From Nitratireductor basaltis (GTDB taxonomy: Bacteria > Pseudomonadota > Alphaproteobacteria > Rhizobiales > Rhizobiaceae): DNA of 64,000 nt. This document shows, piece after piece, positions 8,633 to 17,888 of this stretch. Both the position numbers and the translations under genes were made by a program. Each line of letters starts with the position of its first letter. Position 1 is the first letter of the stretch. Under the pieces are notes generated by a model. That model had not been told where the DNA came from, did no database searches, and saw only the letters and a program-made list of their open reading frames with translations. Location of the stretch: NCBI RefSeq assembly GCF_000733725.1, contig NZ_JMQM01000001.1, positions 62,001 through 126,000 on the forward strand. The letters are read 5' to 3'.

Positions 8633-9988
8633 ATGACCAGCACATTCAGCAGGGACAGGCTCGACTTCACACGCGCCAACATGCCTGAGGATTTCCAGTT
8701 CGGCGTGGCGGCGTCGAGCTATCAGATAGAGGGATCTAAATTCGGCGGCTGCGGTCGCTCGCATTGGGACGATTTTGCCGCCACGCCGGGAAATACGGCC
8801 CGTGGCGAGGACGGGTCGCTTGCCTGCGATCACTATCATCGCTGGGCAGAGGATCTCGATCTGGTGCGTGATGCGGGCCTTGACTGCTACCGCTTCTCGA
8901 TCTCCTGGGCGCGGGTGCTGCCGGAAGGGCGCGGGCAGGCCAATCAGGAGGGTATCGACTTCTATGAGCGGCTGGTAGACGGGATGCTGGAGCGCGGCAT
9001 CAAGCCGTTTGCCACACTCTACCACTGGGATCTTCCATCTCCGCTGGCGGATCTTGGCGGATGGCGCAATCGCGACATTGCCTCCTGGTTTGCCGATTAC
9101 ACCGACGTGATCATGCGGCGCATCGGTGACCGTGTGCACGCCACTGCGCCGATAAATGAGCCGTGGTGTGTTGCCTGGCTCAGCCACTTCATGGGCCACC
9201 ACGCACCGGGCCTGCGAGATATCCGCGCCACCGCACGGGCCATGCATCACGTGCTCCTGGCGCATGGGCGGGCGACGCAGGCGATGCGGGCACTGGGTAT
9301 GAAGAATCTCGGTCTCGTGACCAATTTCGAATATGCCGAGCCTGCCGACGAAAGCGCCGAAGCGAAGGCTGCAGCTCATCTCTATGATGGCATCTATAAC
9401 CGTTGGTTCCTCGATGGCGTCTTCAAGAAGTCCTATCCGCAGGAGGTTCTGGCCGGGCTCGGTCCGAATATGCCGGAAAACTACGAGCAGGATTTCGACA
9501 TCATCGCCGAACCGGTCGACTGGGTGGGAATCAACTACTATACGCGCAAGCTGATCGCGCCCGACGGCACGAACCAGTTCCCCGCCCTAAAGGAAGTGGA
9601 AGGCCCGCTGCCCAAGACGCTGATGGACTGGGAAATCTATCCCGAAGGCCTCGACTTCTTCATGCGCCGCGTACACGAGGACTACGCGCAGGGTCTGCCA
9701 ATCTACATAACCGAAAACGGCATGGCTTCGCCCGATATGGCAAAGGACGGTGCCGTGCACGATCCGGACCGGATCCAGTTCCTGAATGCCCATCTGGCGA
9801 AGGTGCACAAAGCTGTTGAAGATGGGCTGCCGATCAAGGGCTACTTCATCTGGTCGCTGCTCGACAATTACGAATGGGCTCTGGGTTACGAGAAGCGCTT
9901 CGGACTTGTTCATGTCGATTTCGACACATTGTCGCGCACGCCAAAAGCCTCCTGGCACGCGTTGAAAGAAGCGCTGAAGGCAGAGTAG
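8633..9988 (+). CDS. Beta-glucosidase, GH1 family
   Basis: Cytoplasmic retaining beta-glucosidase of 451 residues. The acid/base is Glu176 in TAPINEPW and the nucleophile Glu361 in YITENG. The N-terminal FQFGVAASSYQIEG is the glycosidase 1 N-terminal signature, and no signal peptide is present. ATG at 8633 is chosen because the next 20 residues lead directly into that signature; a longer upstream reading frame overlaps aglR and has no support. Probably co-transcribed with aglR. A beta-glycosidase next to an alpha-glucoside operon widens the glucosides the cell can handle. Substrate specificity within GH1 is not determinable here. Confidence 0.92.
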   Translation: MTSTFSRDRLDFTRANMPEDFQFGVAASSYQIEGSKFGGCGRSHWDDFAATPGNTARGEDGSLACDHYHRWAEDLDLVRDAGLDCYRFSISWARVLPEGRGQANQEGIDFYERLVDGMLERGIKPFATLYHWDLPSPLADLGGWRNRDIASWFADYTDVIMRRIGDRVHATAPINEPWCVAWLSHFMGHHAPGLRDIRATARAMHHVLLAHGRATQAMRALGMKNLGLVTNFEYAEPADESAEAKAAAHLYDGIYNRWFLDGVFKKSYPQEVLAGLGPNMPENYEQDFDIIAEPVDWVGINYYTRKLIAPDGTNQFPALKEVEGPLPKTLMDWEIYPEGLDFFMRRVHEDYAQGLPIYITENGMASPDMAKDGAVHDPDRIQFLNAHLAKVHKAVEDGLPIKGYFIWSLLDNYEWALGYEKRFGLVHVDFDTLSRTPKASWHALKEALKAE

Positions 9989-10025
9989 AAGAAGAAAACC
10001 GCCAAAAGCAGGGGAAGCCTCGATC

Positions 10026-10703
10026 ATGGTTCTGTTCGCATCCGTCTTTCCCCTTTTGTGCTGGCTTCTTTACGTCATGCTTGCCAGCCTTCTGGAGACG
10101 GTGCGGCCTTCGCTGTCCATGATCATGAGCCGCCACCGGCGGCGGTGGGTGGAGAATGCGATCCATCGCGAGACTCCGCTGGACGCGATCCTGTCGGGCA
10201 ATCTGATGAGTTCGGTGTCCTTCTTCGCTTCCACCACGGTACTCATCATTCTGGCGCTGTTTGCGGTGCTCGGGCAGGTTTCCTCGGTTGTGGAGGCGGT
10301 CAACATCATCCAGCCGGAAAGCGGGATAGGGAAGGCGGATGTCGAGAGGCACCTGATCCTTGTTCTGATCATGTTCGTTCTGGCCTTTCTGGCCTTCACG
10401 CTCTCGCTGCGCCAGTTCAACCATTTCTGCATCATGCTTGGGGCCGCCGATCACTCGCAGGCGAGCGATCCGGAAGAGATTTTTGTCATTACCGCGCTCA
10501 ACACGCTGGGCGCACGCAATTTCAACCAAGGCATCCGCGCCTACTATTTCGCCCTTGGCATGGTTGCATGGTTCATTTCGCCGCTTGCAGCCATTGCCAC
10601 CACGGCGCTCATTTTCGGCTCGATTCTTTATCGCGAATTCTTCTCCTCAGCCCGCACTTTGGTGCAGAACCTGAAAATCAGGAAACTCGATCAGAAGAGT
10701 TGA
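10026..10703 (+). CDS. DUF599 family integral membrane protein
   Basis: A 225-residue protein with about four hydrophobic segments: near residues 1-20, around 60-85 (STTVLIILALFAVLG), around 115-135 (LILVLIMFVLAFLAF) and around 175-200. The stretch between the first two carries RRRWVENAIHRETPL, typical of the DUF599 family, whose function is unknown. It follows the GH1 gene by 37 bases on the same strand and may share its transcript, but nothing in the protein suggests a role in sugar use. The downstream gap before the manC-type gene holds only a short imperfect inverted repeat (10728-10750). Confidence 0.85.
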   Translation: MVLFASVFPLLCWLLYVMLASLLETVRPSLSMIMSRHRRRWVENAIHRETPLDAILSGNLMSSVSFFASTTVLIILALFAVLGQVSSVVEAVNIIQPESGIGKADVERHLILVLIMFVLAFLAFTLSLRQFNHFCIMLGAADHSQASDPEEIFVITALNTLGARNFNQGIRAYYFALGMVAWFISPLAAIATTALIFGSILYREFFSSARTLVQNLKIRKLDQKS

Positions 10704-10798
10704 GACGCGCGCGTTAATTCTATCGCAAACCGGATGGTGTAGTTCCGGTTGCAGAAGGTCGCGCGCTTTGGGCGGGGCAGCACCAACAGGCAGAGACA

Positions 10799-12217
10799 AT
10801 GACGAATTTCGTACCGGTGATCATTTGTGGTGGCGCAGGCTCCAGGCTGTGGCCGCTTTCGCGGGAAAACCATCCCAAGCCGCTCATCAAGCTGGGTGAC
10901 GGGCTCTCGCTGGTCCAGCACGCGCTGAAGCGCGCTATGGGGCTGCCGGGCGCGCAGGATCTGATCACGGTGACCAACCGCGATCTCTTCTTCGCGATGG
11001 AAGACGAGTACCGGCAGATGGACTGCCAGCCGCGCCAGGCGCGCTATCTTCTGGAATCGGAAGGGCGCAACACCGCTGCGGCGATCGCGCTTGCCAGTCT
11101 GGATGCGGTGCAGGCATTTGGCGATGACGTCATTCTCTGCGTTCTGCCGGCAGACCACGTGGTGGCTGACACTGCCGCCTTCGGCAAGGCCGTCGAACGG
11201 GCGCAGCAGCTTGCCTCTGAGGGCAGGCTCGTCACATTCGGCATCCGTCCCGACCGCGCCGAGACGGGTTACGGCTATATAGAAGCCGATGGCGAGGATG
11301 TTAGACAATTCGTCGAAAAGCCGGATGCCGAAACGGCTGAAAGCTACCTCAAGTCCGGTCGCTTCCTCTGGAACGCCGGCATGTTCTGCTTCAAGGCGAG
11401 TGTGATGATCTCGCTCATGGAGCAGTTCTGCCCCGATATTCTCGACGGAACGCGTGGGGCTTTGACTGCTGGTCGCACGACCAGTGGTGATGGTCTTGCG
11501 CAGGTAACGGTCGATCCGGAAAAGTTTGCGGAGATACGCTCGGATTCCATCGACTATGCGGTGCTTGAGAAGGCACCCAATGTTGCCGTTGTGGCCTGCG
11601 ACATCGGCTGGAACGATATCGGTTCCTGGTCGGCGCTTGGCGAGCAGTTCGATCGCGACGAGAGCGGCAATCTGATCGACGGCAATGTGAGTGCTGTAAA
11701 TTCGAGCAACAATGTCGTCAGCGGCAGTGGTCGCCTGGTCGGTCTTGTTGGTGTGGAAGATCTCATCATCGCCGACACGCCGGATGCGCTTCTGGTTGCC
11801 AGCCGCGAGAGTGCGCAAGATGTGAAGCTGCTTTACAACCGGCTCAAGGAAGCGGGTGATGAAACACACCGCATCCACAGCACCGCGCATCGCCCCTGGG
11901 GCTCCTATACGGTTCTGGAGGAAGGGCCGCGTTTCAAGATCAAGCGCATCGAGGTGAAGCCGGGCGCCAGCCTGTCGCTCCAGATGCATCACCACCGGGC
12001 CGAGCATTGGGTCGTGGTGTCCGGCACGGCAAAGGTCGTGAATGGCGAACGTGAATTGATGCTGACGACCGACCAATCCACCTACATACCCTGCGGTGCC
12101 AAGCACCGGTTGGAAAATCCGGGCGTGTTGAAGCTGGTTCTGATCGAGGTCCAGACCGGTGACTATCTGGGTGAGGATGACATCGTCCGCTTTGACGATG
12201 TCTATGGCCGAGGCTGA
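10799..12217 (+). CDS. manC: Mannose-1-phosphate guanylyltransferase / mannose-6-phosphate isomerase
   Basis: Bifunctional type II enzyme of 472 residues that makes GDP-mannose for polysaccharide synthesis. The N-terminal nucleotidyltransferase domain starts with the pyrophosphorylase signature IICGGAGSRLWPLSR (Arg and Lys of the active site in RENHPKPLIKL). The C-terminal cupin isomerase domain begins near residue 360 with HRPWGSYTVLEEG and carries the metal-site region LSLQMHHHRAEHWVVVSG. Length is normal for ManC/AlgA/NoeJ proteins. ATG at 10799 is the only sensible start. No other polysaccharide genes adjoin it, so its GDP-mannose probably feeds a pathway encoded elsewhere. Confidence 0.93.
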   Translation: MTNFVPVIICGGAGSRLWPLSRENHPKPLIKLGDGLSLVQHALKRAMGLPGAQDLITVTNRDLFFAMEDEYRQMDCQPRQARYLLESEGRNTAAAIALASLDAVQAFGDDVILCVLPADHVVADTAAFGKAVERAQQLASEGRLVTFGIRPDRAETGYGYIEADGEDVRQFVEKPDAETAESYLKSGRFLWNAGMFCFKASVMISLMEQFCPDILDGTRGALTAGRTTSGDGLAQVTVDPEKFAEIRSDSIDYAVLEKAPNVAVVACDIGWNDIGSWSALGEQFDRDESGNLIDGNVSAVNSSNNVVSGSGRLVGLVGVEDLIIADTPDALLVASRESAQDVKLLYNRLKEAGDETHRIHSTAHRPWGSYTVLEEGPRFKIKRIEVKPGASLSLQMHHHRAEHWVVVSGTAKVVNGERELMLTTDQSTYIPCGAKHRLENPGVLKLVLIEVQTGDYLGEDDIVRFDDVYGRG

Positions 12218-12241
12218 AGCCGACTGCTTCCCGAAAACCAA

Positions 12242-12278
12242 CGGGGGCCGCGACAGCCTTGGCTGACCGCGACCCCCG
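12242..12278 (+). terminator. GC-rich stem-loop after manC
   Basis: Arms CGGGGGCCGCG and CGCGACCCCCG pair around an inner CAGCC-TT-GGCTG stem, 25 bases after the manC stop. No run of T follows, so it may be a terminator-like or 3'-end stabilising hairpin without being a canonical intrinsic terminator. Confidence 0.5.
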
Positions 12279-13263
12279 CCTGGGAGGAAGTATGTTCTGG
12301 TACTGAAACAGTGTCCCAGATGACTATGTTGCACATCGGTACGCTTGGGGGCGTGTATCGAGTACGATCGGTATGAATGCGGAGCTGTCGGGTTTGCCTT
12401 CCTTCCGTGTCGCATGGGCGTCACGGTGAGCTTCGTCATTGAAATGTAATTCGTAATAATAATTCGATAAAATTTTTATACTTAAAAATACATGCGATCC
12501 CTCATGATTTCGTCGGCAGGATCGCGTTTAGAAAAGGTGTCATCTTGACGTATACAAGTATAGTGTAAACATTGTCGCACCCGAGGGGCTGTGACAATGC
12601 GTTGCCGGATGGATGTTGGCAGTGTGGGAGCTGGCGGGGGTCGGCTCGGGCGGTAGATTGTGCCTGCTGCAAGACCTGCCTTGTCTCGGTGAAGGGGGAA
12701 GGGGCATCCGTGTTGGTTGCTAAGCCAGGGACGCGATCCCTGCATATGCAGCCGAATCACTTGGTGCGCCCAAGCATTTAAATCATGGGTTGTATTCGCC
12801 TCTTTACACCGATTGGTTGCAATTCTTTGTTAATTGGCATCCAGATGGTGTCGCACGCCCTTCTAAATTCGGCTTTCAATGATTATAAGTTCTTGGATAA
12901 TATATAGTTATTGAGATTATCAACAGATGCTATCTGCTCCATAACGATCCAGTTTTCTATTTCAGGTTGTGTAAAAACAACCTTTGCGTTATCTATCCTT
13001 CCGTCGGTAACGGAAAGGCGAAAGGCAAAGGGGGCGGAAGTGACTGCAATCACTGGTAGGTCTTAACGCCGCGGGTCGCGTTTTCAGATTTTTACAGGGC
13101 ATTCCGGCTTCATCGCATGGTGAGGCGCAGGGAAAGCTTTGCCTGAACGCACGGCTCGTTCCATGCCGGGGTCAGTAGCGTCCCGTCCCTGTTTCTGGGG
13201 ATCAGCAACCCAATTTTCACAGAAGGCAATCGCTTTCACAATACTCGGGAAGAGGTGCGAAAC
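12279..13263. other. Gene-poor, partly AT-rich intergenic kilobase with inverted repeats
   Basis: No reading frame here looks coding. The stretch is more AT-rich than its flanks in two blocks (about 12440-12560 and 12780-13000). It contains a 10-bp inverted repeat with one G-U pair (12570-12579 with 12590-12599), TATAC-AA-GTATA (12551-12562), and the cluster of stems listed separately at 12964-13054. It may hold the LysR gene's promoter and possibly a small RNA, or may be an old insertion scar; I cannot decide between these. Confidence 0.6.
12964..13054 (+). other. Cluster of potential RNA stems, possible small RNA or leader
   Basis: Four inverted repeats lie within 91 bases: AGGTTGT/ACAACCT (12964-12970 with 12977-12983), CCTTTGC/GCAAAGG (12981-12987 with 13025-13031) enclosing TTCCGT/ACGGAA (12999-13004 with 13010-13015), and AGTGA/TCACT (13039-13043 with 13050-13054). 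The first two share three bases, so they exclude each other when fully formed. The strand is inferred from the downstream gene. I recognise no known riboswitch or RNA family in it. Confidence 0.3.
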
Positions 13264-14169
13264 ATGTCCACGCAAAGACAAGAAGGTCTGTCGTTTGCGA
13301 CATTGAGAGCCGCGGAAGCGGTTGTTGAAACCAAGAGCCTGACCGGGGCAGCGCTGAAGCTGGGCATCAGCCAGCCCGCAATCAGCATGCATCTCGGCCG
13401 ACTGGAGCGTGCCATCGGTACGTCTCTCATAAAGAAGGTCGGCAACAAGATCATTGTCAAAGAAGAGATATCCAAACTCATCCGGCAGATGCTCGACCTG
13501 GAGCGCCGGCTGAAGACGGTTGGCTATGAAAAGAACCTGTCCAAGCTCAAGGTCGGTGTGTGCACATACTGCGCGCCGCTGCTGCTTGAGCGGACCAAGG
13601 CCATGGGCAAGATGAAGGACAATCTTACCTGGCGCATCGCGGATTCACGGCGTCTGGAAGAGATGTATGAGCAGGGCGAACTGGATGCGCTTTTCCGGGC
13701 GCTCTATCCCTCGGAGATCGCTCCTGACCTGTCGACCGAATTTACCATGCGCTGGGTCGGCGACAAGCAGTTGCTCGACTTCATGAAGACGGACGGGCAC
13801 GGCATCCCGGTGGTGCTTCCATCTCGCACTTCCCCGTTGGGTGCGGTGGCGCGGGAATGGCTGCGCCAGCACGAAGTGCGCTATGACGTTGTCAGCGTGG
13901 TGGACGATATCATGACCGCGCTTCGTCTGGTATCCAGCAGTGTGGCGCTGTCACCGATCCCGTCCTATGTGCTCGACAATCCAACCCACAATCTGAATGG
14001 TTGCCGTCAGATTTTGCCGGGGCAGTTGGAGACGCGCTACGGCATGTTCTTTGACGAACGCCGCTTCCATCTGCGTGCAGCCATGGACATCTTCGAGGTC
14101 CTTAAGGATGAGCTCGAAGCTATGCCGGTCGGCATGAACATGTCGCCGGCAAATCTGGCGCACCAATAA
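13264..14169 (+). CDS. LysR-family transcriptional regulator, target unknown
   Basis: A 301-residue LysR-type protein. The helix-turn-helix is KSLTGAALKLGISQPAISMHLGRLE, and the effector domain starts near residue 95 (LKVGVCTYCAPLLLERT). Its linker and effector domain diverge from the common LysR pattern. ATG at 13264 is chosen because GAAGAGG (13249-13255) stands eight bases before it; a GTG at 13255 overlaps that site. The gene stands alone behind a one-kilobase non-coding stretch, and its downstream neighbour points the other way, so context gives no target. Confidence 0.85.
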   Translation: MSTQRQEGLSFATLRAAEAVVETKSLTGAALKLGISQPAISMHLGRLERAIGTSLIKKVGNKIIVKEEISKLIRQMLDLERRLKTVGYEKNLSKLKVGVCTYCAPLLLERTKAMGKMKDNLTWRIADSRRLEEMYEQGELDALFRALYPSEIAPDLSTEFTMRWVGDKQLLDFMKTDGHGIPVVLPSRTSPLGAVAREWLRQHEVRYDVVSVVDDIMTALRLVSSSVALSPIPSYVLDNPTHNLNGCRQILPGQLETRYGMFFDERRFHLRAAMDIFEVLKDELEAMPVGMNMSPANLAHQ

Positions 14170-14202
14170 GACGACAGCTGTTTTTGAACGAAGCCGGTGG
14201 GG

Positions 14203-15222
14203 CTAGCGCTCCACCGGCTTTGACGTGGATTGCCGCACATGCAGCTCCGGCTTGATGAGCTCCTGTGCGGGATCGACTTCTGCCCCGTTCAGGCGGTCAA
14301 GAAGAACGCGCGCCGCACGGCGGCCCACTTCACGCTGGCCGTTCCATACGGTGGTCAGGGCAGGTGTGGCGATAGCCGCTTCTTCGAGATCGTCATAACC
14401 TGTGACGGAAATATCGACACCCGGCTGCAGGCCCGCACGGGCGATGCCGTTCATCAGGCCGATGGCAACCAGGTCGTTCCAGCAGACGGCGGCGGTCGGG
14501 CGGTCCTTCAGCGAAAGGAATGCGCCGGTCATCTCGAAGCCGCCCTGTTTCGTGCGCGGGCCGGGAAAACGCCATTCAGGCTTTACCTCAAGACCCGCCT
14601 TTTCCATGGCGGCAACATAACCATGATAGCGGTCGCGGCCGGTGGATGTCTGGTCTGTTCCACCGATCATGGCGATGCGGGTGTGACCGAGGCCGATCAG
14701 ATGGTTGGTCGCAAGGCCTATGCCGTAGGAATCGTGGCCGCGGAAAACAGGTACCTCGGCACCTTCGACATCACGCGCGATCAGGACGGTCGGCAGGCCG
14801 TTGTCTTCCGCCATGCGGATGTCTTCGGCGGGCGTGCCGATGGCCGGCGACATGATGACGCCGTCGGCACCCAGCTGAAGAAGCGTGTCGATGAAGGTGC
14901 GCTGCTTTTCCAGCTGGTCATAATGGTTCGAAAGCAGGAAGGTCTGGCGCGACCGGTCGAGCTCGGTTTCGATGGAGCGCAGGATTTCGGCGAAGAACGG
15001 GTTCATGATGTCGTGGACGACGACCCCGACAATGCCCGATCGTGAGGTGCGCAAGCTGGCGGCGCGGCGATTGTAGATATAGCCGATGGCGCGCGCATGT
15101 TCCTTGATGCGGGTGCGGGTCGCGTCGGCCACCAGCGGGCTGTCGCGCAATGCAAGCGAAACCGTTGCAGTCGACACGCCCAATGCGTCGGCGATCGTCG
15201 ACAGTTTGATCTTCTGCGCCAG
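14203..15222 (-). CDS. LacI-family transcriptional regulator, probable CTG start
   Basis: LacI-type repressor: helix-turn-helix LSTIADALGVSTATVSLALR, hinge NRRAASLRTSRSG, then a sugar-binding-type sensor domain. The first standard start codon is a TTG at 15183, but it would cut the first recognition helix in half. Reading upstream in frame gives AQKIKLSTIADA behind a CTG at 15222, five bases after GGAGG, with no ATG, GTG or TTG in that frame close by. I therefore place the start at the CTG (339 residues). The gene stands between the LysR regulator (convergent) and a DMT exporter on the same strand; its target is unknown. Confidence 0.82.
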   Translation of the reverse strand: MAQKIKLSTIADALGVSTATVSLALRDSPLVADATRTRIKEHARAIGYIYNRRAASLRTSRSGIVGVVVHDIMNPFFAEILRSIETELDRSRQTFLLSNHYDQLEKQRTFIDTLLQLGADGVIMSPAIGTPAEDIRMAEDNGLPTVLIARDVEGAEVPVFRGHDSYGIGLATNHLIGLGHTRIAMIGGTDQTSTGRDRYHGYVAAMEKAGLEVKPEWRFPGPRTKQGGFEMTGAFLSLKDRPTAAVCWNDLVAIGLMNGIARAGLQPGVDISVTGYDDLEEAAIATPALTTVWNGQREVGRRAARVLLDRLNGAEVDPAQELIKPELHVRQSTSKPVER

Positions 15223-15294
15223 CGGCCCCTCCCATCCATTCCGGGCGACTGCCCGAACCGTTCAGCGGCGGTTATCCCACTGAAGTCTAGAAGA

Positions 15295-16257
15295 TCAAAG
15301 TTTTTTTCCAAGTGCGGCGGATTCCGCATGTGGAATGGACCGGCTAGCCAGCCGCAGCCGGTGTTCGCGGTGCACGATATAGAGGCCGCTTGAGACGATG
15401 ATGGCTGCGCCCACAAGCGTCCAGACATCGGGAAGATCGTCGAAGAGGAAATAGCCGAAGCCGATCATCCAGACCATCTGGAGATAGGGATAGGGCGCCA
15501 GCGCATAGGTGGTCGCCTTCTTGTAGGCGAGAATCAGCATGTAGTGGCCGAATGCGCCGTAGAAGCCCATGGACAGGAGAATGAGCCACTGGAACGGGTC
15601 CGCCGGTATCGAGCCGTAAAGCGGTACGGCGGGTAACATCAGGATCACCGGCGTGAGTGCCGAATAGAAGATCAGGCTTTCAGGCGATTCCGTTGCATTG
15701 AGCTTGCGGGTCAGGATCACGTAGCAGGAATAGCAGGTAGTGGCGCAGAGCGCGAAGAGGTGGCCCGTGGAGAATGTGCCAAGACCCGGTCGCGTGATGA
15801 CCAGAACGCCGAGAAAGCCCACGCATACGGCGGCCCAGCGCCGCCACCCGGCCCATTCCCCGAGAAATGGACCTGCGAGTGCGGTGATCAGCATGGGAGC
15901 AAAGAAGAAGATCGACACGCTTTCGGCAAGCTGAAGCGTGCGCAGTGCGAAGAAATTGAACAGTGTCGAGCCGAACAGGAACAGGCCGCGGATCATCTGC
16001 CAGGGCAGATTGTCCACCTTGAACATGCTGCGATTGCGCCAGGAGCGGAACAGGATAAGCACCAGGACGAGGTGCACGGCAAAGCGCATCCATGCAACGA
16101 ACGGGGCGGCCAGCCCATGTGTGACGAGATACTTGCCGCTCGAATCGAGACAGGAAAAGATAAAGCCGCAGGCGAAAATCAGCCCGATGGATGAGAGCGG
16201 CGTCGCCGTGTCAACAGCGGTGGAAGCTTTCGCACGGGCGTCGGTCGTCTCTGTCAT
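15295..16257 (-). CDS. EamA/DMT-family transporter
   Basis: Inner-membrane protein of 320 residues with about ten hydrophobic helices in two EamA repeats, the drug/metabolite transporter arrangement. The first repeat starts near IGLIFACGFIFSCLDSSGKY and ends around GFLGVLVITRPG, the signature hairpin that closes EamA domains. ATG at 16257 is preferred over a TTG four codons upstream, although neither has a strong ribosome-binding site. Substrates of this family range over amino acids, purines and toxic compounds and cannot be read off. It precedes the LacI-type gene by 72 bases. Confidence 0.88.
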   Translation of the reverse strand: MTETTDARAKASTAVDTATPLSSIGLIFACGFIFSCLDSSGKYLVTHGLAAPFVAWMRFAVHLVLVLILFRSWRNRSMFKVDNLPWQMIRGLFLFGSTLFNFFALRTLQLAESVSIFFFAPMLITALAGPFLGEWAGWRRWAAVCVGFLGVLVITRPGLGTFSTGHLFALCATTCYSCYVILTRKLNATESPESLIFYSALTPVILMLPAVPLYGSIPADPFQWLILLSMGFYGAFGHYMLILAYKKATTYALAPYPYLQMVWMIGFGYFLFDDLPDVWTLVGAAIIVSSGLYIVHREHRLRLASRSIPHAESAALGKKL

Positions 16258-16416
16258 GATCGGGTTCAAGCCTTGTATGAACCGGGAATGGCTGCTCCGG
16301 TGTCAAAGATGCTTCATCCCTGTTAGGCCCCTTTCCCATGGTCTTGCAAGGCCATGGACATGCTTTTGCGTTCGCTTTCGGTGACGCAACCAGAAGGCGT
16401 TGTTGGGCCAGAATTA

Positions 16417-16890
16417 TCAGGCCTCTTCTTCCATGTCCTCTTCCACGGTGATTTCGCGGTCCGAGAGGTTCGCCTCGATGCGCGCGAGCATTTTCACCAG
16501 TTGCTTCTGCTCTTTCTTGTCGAGGCTTTTGAGCGCCTGCTTCTCCGTCTTGCGCACCGACTTCTCGATGGCTCGAATTGCCTGTTCGCCATTCTCTGTC
16601 AGGAAAACATGGGCGCGTCGTGCATCTTCCTGCGAGGCACGCTTTTCGAGGAAGCCTTGTGCGGCGAGCCTGTTGATCGTCTTGGTGATCGTCGGCGGGC
16701 GCACGCCCAGCCTTTCGGCCAGTTGACTGGGTGTCTGCCCATTCTCCTGGTAGAGCGCGAGCATGATCTTGTCCTGGCCTGCATAGAGCCCCTGATCGAG
16801 AAGCTTCTGCGCCAGTGAAGTGCGCGAGAGCCGTGCTGCAGCCTGCAAACGCCCGATTACCAATCCCTTGGAAGATTTTGCCATAGCCAT
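16417..16890 (-). CDS. MarR-family transcriptional regulator
   Basis: A 157-residue winged-helix regulator. The DNA-binding part is QTPSQLAERLGVRPPTITKTINRLAAQGFLEK, followed by the wing RASQEDARRAHVFLT. The C terminus is unusually acidic (VEEDMEEEA). Start at ATG 16890; a second in-frame ATG at 16884 has better spacing to AAGGG and could be the real one. It is divergent from the creatininase-family gene, whose start lies 183 bases away, so that gene is a candidate target, though no clear palindrome is visible between them. Confidence 0.87.
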   Translation of the reverse strand: MAMAKSSKGLVIGRLQAAARLSRTSLAQKLLDQGLYAGQDKIMLALYQENGQTPSQLAERLGVRPPTITKTINRLAAQGFLEKRASQEDARRAHVFLTENGEQAIRAIEKSVRKTEKQALKSLDKKEQKQLVKMLARIEANLSDREITVEEDMEEEA

Positions 16891-17073
16891 TTCCCTTCTG
16901 CTTCGGCATGAGCCGAATGCACGCCCCAATGGAAAGAATAGCCGCGTTACGACTATTGGCAAACGGCGCCAGCTTGCAGCACTGAAAAGGCGCGGTTAGC
17001 ATGGTGACAGGCCGAATGCTTTCCAGGCTAATGCCAAACCGGCGTATCATTCATATGACAATGAGGAATTTCC

Positions 17074-17817
17074 ATGCCGCAGGCCTTGCAAATTGCTGTC
17101 CTGCCATTGGGCGCGACAGAGCAGCATGGGCCTCATCTGCCGCCGGAGACGGACTGGATCATCGCGGAGGCCATGGTCGAACGGCTGCGGACCAGGGTAT
17201 CGCAGAGTGTCGATCTTCAGCTGCTTCCGGTTGAGAAGGTCGGCTACTCCATAGAACATGGCGCTGTGGGTGGCACGAAATCGCTGGGCTATCACGACGC
17301 TATCGAGCGATGGATCGGCATCGGCAAGGAGCTTTGCGACAAAGGCGTCCGGCGCCTTGTGCTGCTAAACGCCCATGGGGGCAACTCCCCACTCATGACC
17401 GTGGTGACAACCGAATTGCGCGCGCGCCACAAGATGCTCGCTGTCGCGACCAGCTGGACACGTTTCGGATATCCGGACGCGTATGTGAGCGCGCAGGAAA
17501 AGGCCATCGGCATCCATGGCGGCTTCATCGAAACATCCGTCATGCTCGCTCTTCGCCCGGATCTCGTGCGAATGGAAGCCGCAGAAGATTTTCCATCGCG
17601 CCAGACGGAATTCGTTGAAAACTTCCAGCATCTGCGGGCTTACGGGCCCCATGCATTCGGCTGGATGATGCGCGACCTTTCCAAAGCAGGTGTGACCGGA
17701 AACGCAGCGGCCGCGACGCCCGAAGCAGGTAAGGCGATCATTGAGCACTCGCTCAATGGCCTTGCAGAACTTGTTGAGGATGTCGCGCGCTTCGATCTCT
17801 CCATCTTTGACGTGTAG
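17074..17817 (+). CDS. Creatininase-family amidohydrolase
   Basis: A 247-residue metal-dependent amidohydrolase-like protein. Family metal ligands are visible: Glu and His in LGATEQHGPHLP, Asp in ETDWI, His in NAHGGN and Glu in HGGFIETS. Family members hydrolyse creatinine or act in riboflavin, deazaflavin and mycofactocin chemistry, so the substrate is open. The N terminus is shorter than in creatininase itself, and no in-frame start exists upstream. It is followed after 71 bases by the CobW gene and then a WD40 gene on the same strand, which suggests one transcript. Confidence 0.87.
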   Translation: MPQALQIAVLPLGATEQHGPHLPPETDWIIAEAMVERLRTRVSQSVDLQLLPVEKVGYSIEHGAVGGTKSLGYHDAIERWIGIGKELCDKGVRRLVLLNAHGGNSPLMTVVTTELRARHKMLAVATSWTRFGYPDAYVSAQEKAIGIHGGFIETSVMLALRPDLVRMEAAEDFPSRQTEFVENFQHLRAYGPHAFGWMMRDLSKAGVTGNAAAATPEAGKAIIEHSLNGLAELVEDVARFDLSIFDV

Positions 17818-17888
17818 GCCCCCGTGCATTACGCCAGATGCGCACCTATATGCGGCGCGAAACCTTCCAGCGACAGGCGAGCTGATCC

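Noticed and set aside
10728-10750. AACCGGA/TCCGGTT inverted repeat before manC
   Set aside because: Only seven pairs with a nine-base gap and no associated promoter boxes; too weak to annotate.
10691-12439. 582-codon minus-strand frame opposite manC
   Set aside because: Shadow of the bifunctional guanylyltransferase/isomerase gene, whose motifs are all on the plus strand.
12482-12760. 92-codon minus-strand frame in the gene-poor kilobase
   Set aside because: No ribosome-binding site, composition unlike the neighbouring genes and no family resemblance.
14918-15235. ATG at 15235 as start for the LacI-type gene
   Set aside because: The ATG is in a different frame from the helix-turn-helix; the resulting peptide does not resemble LacI.
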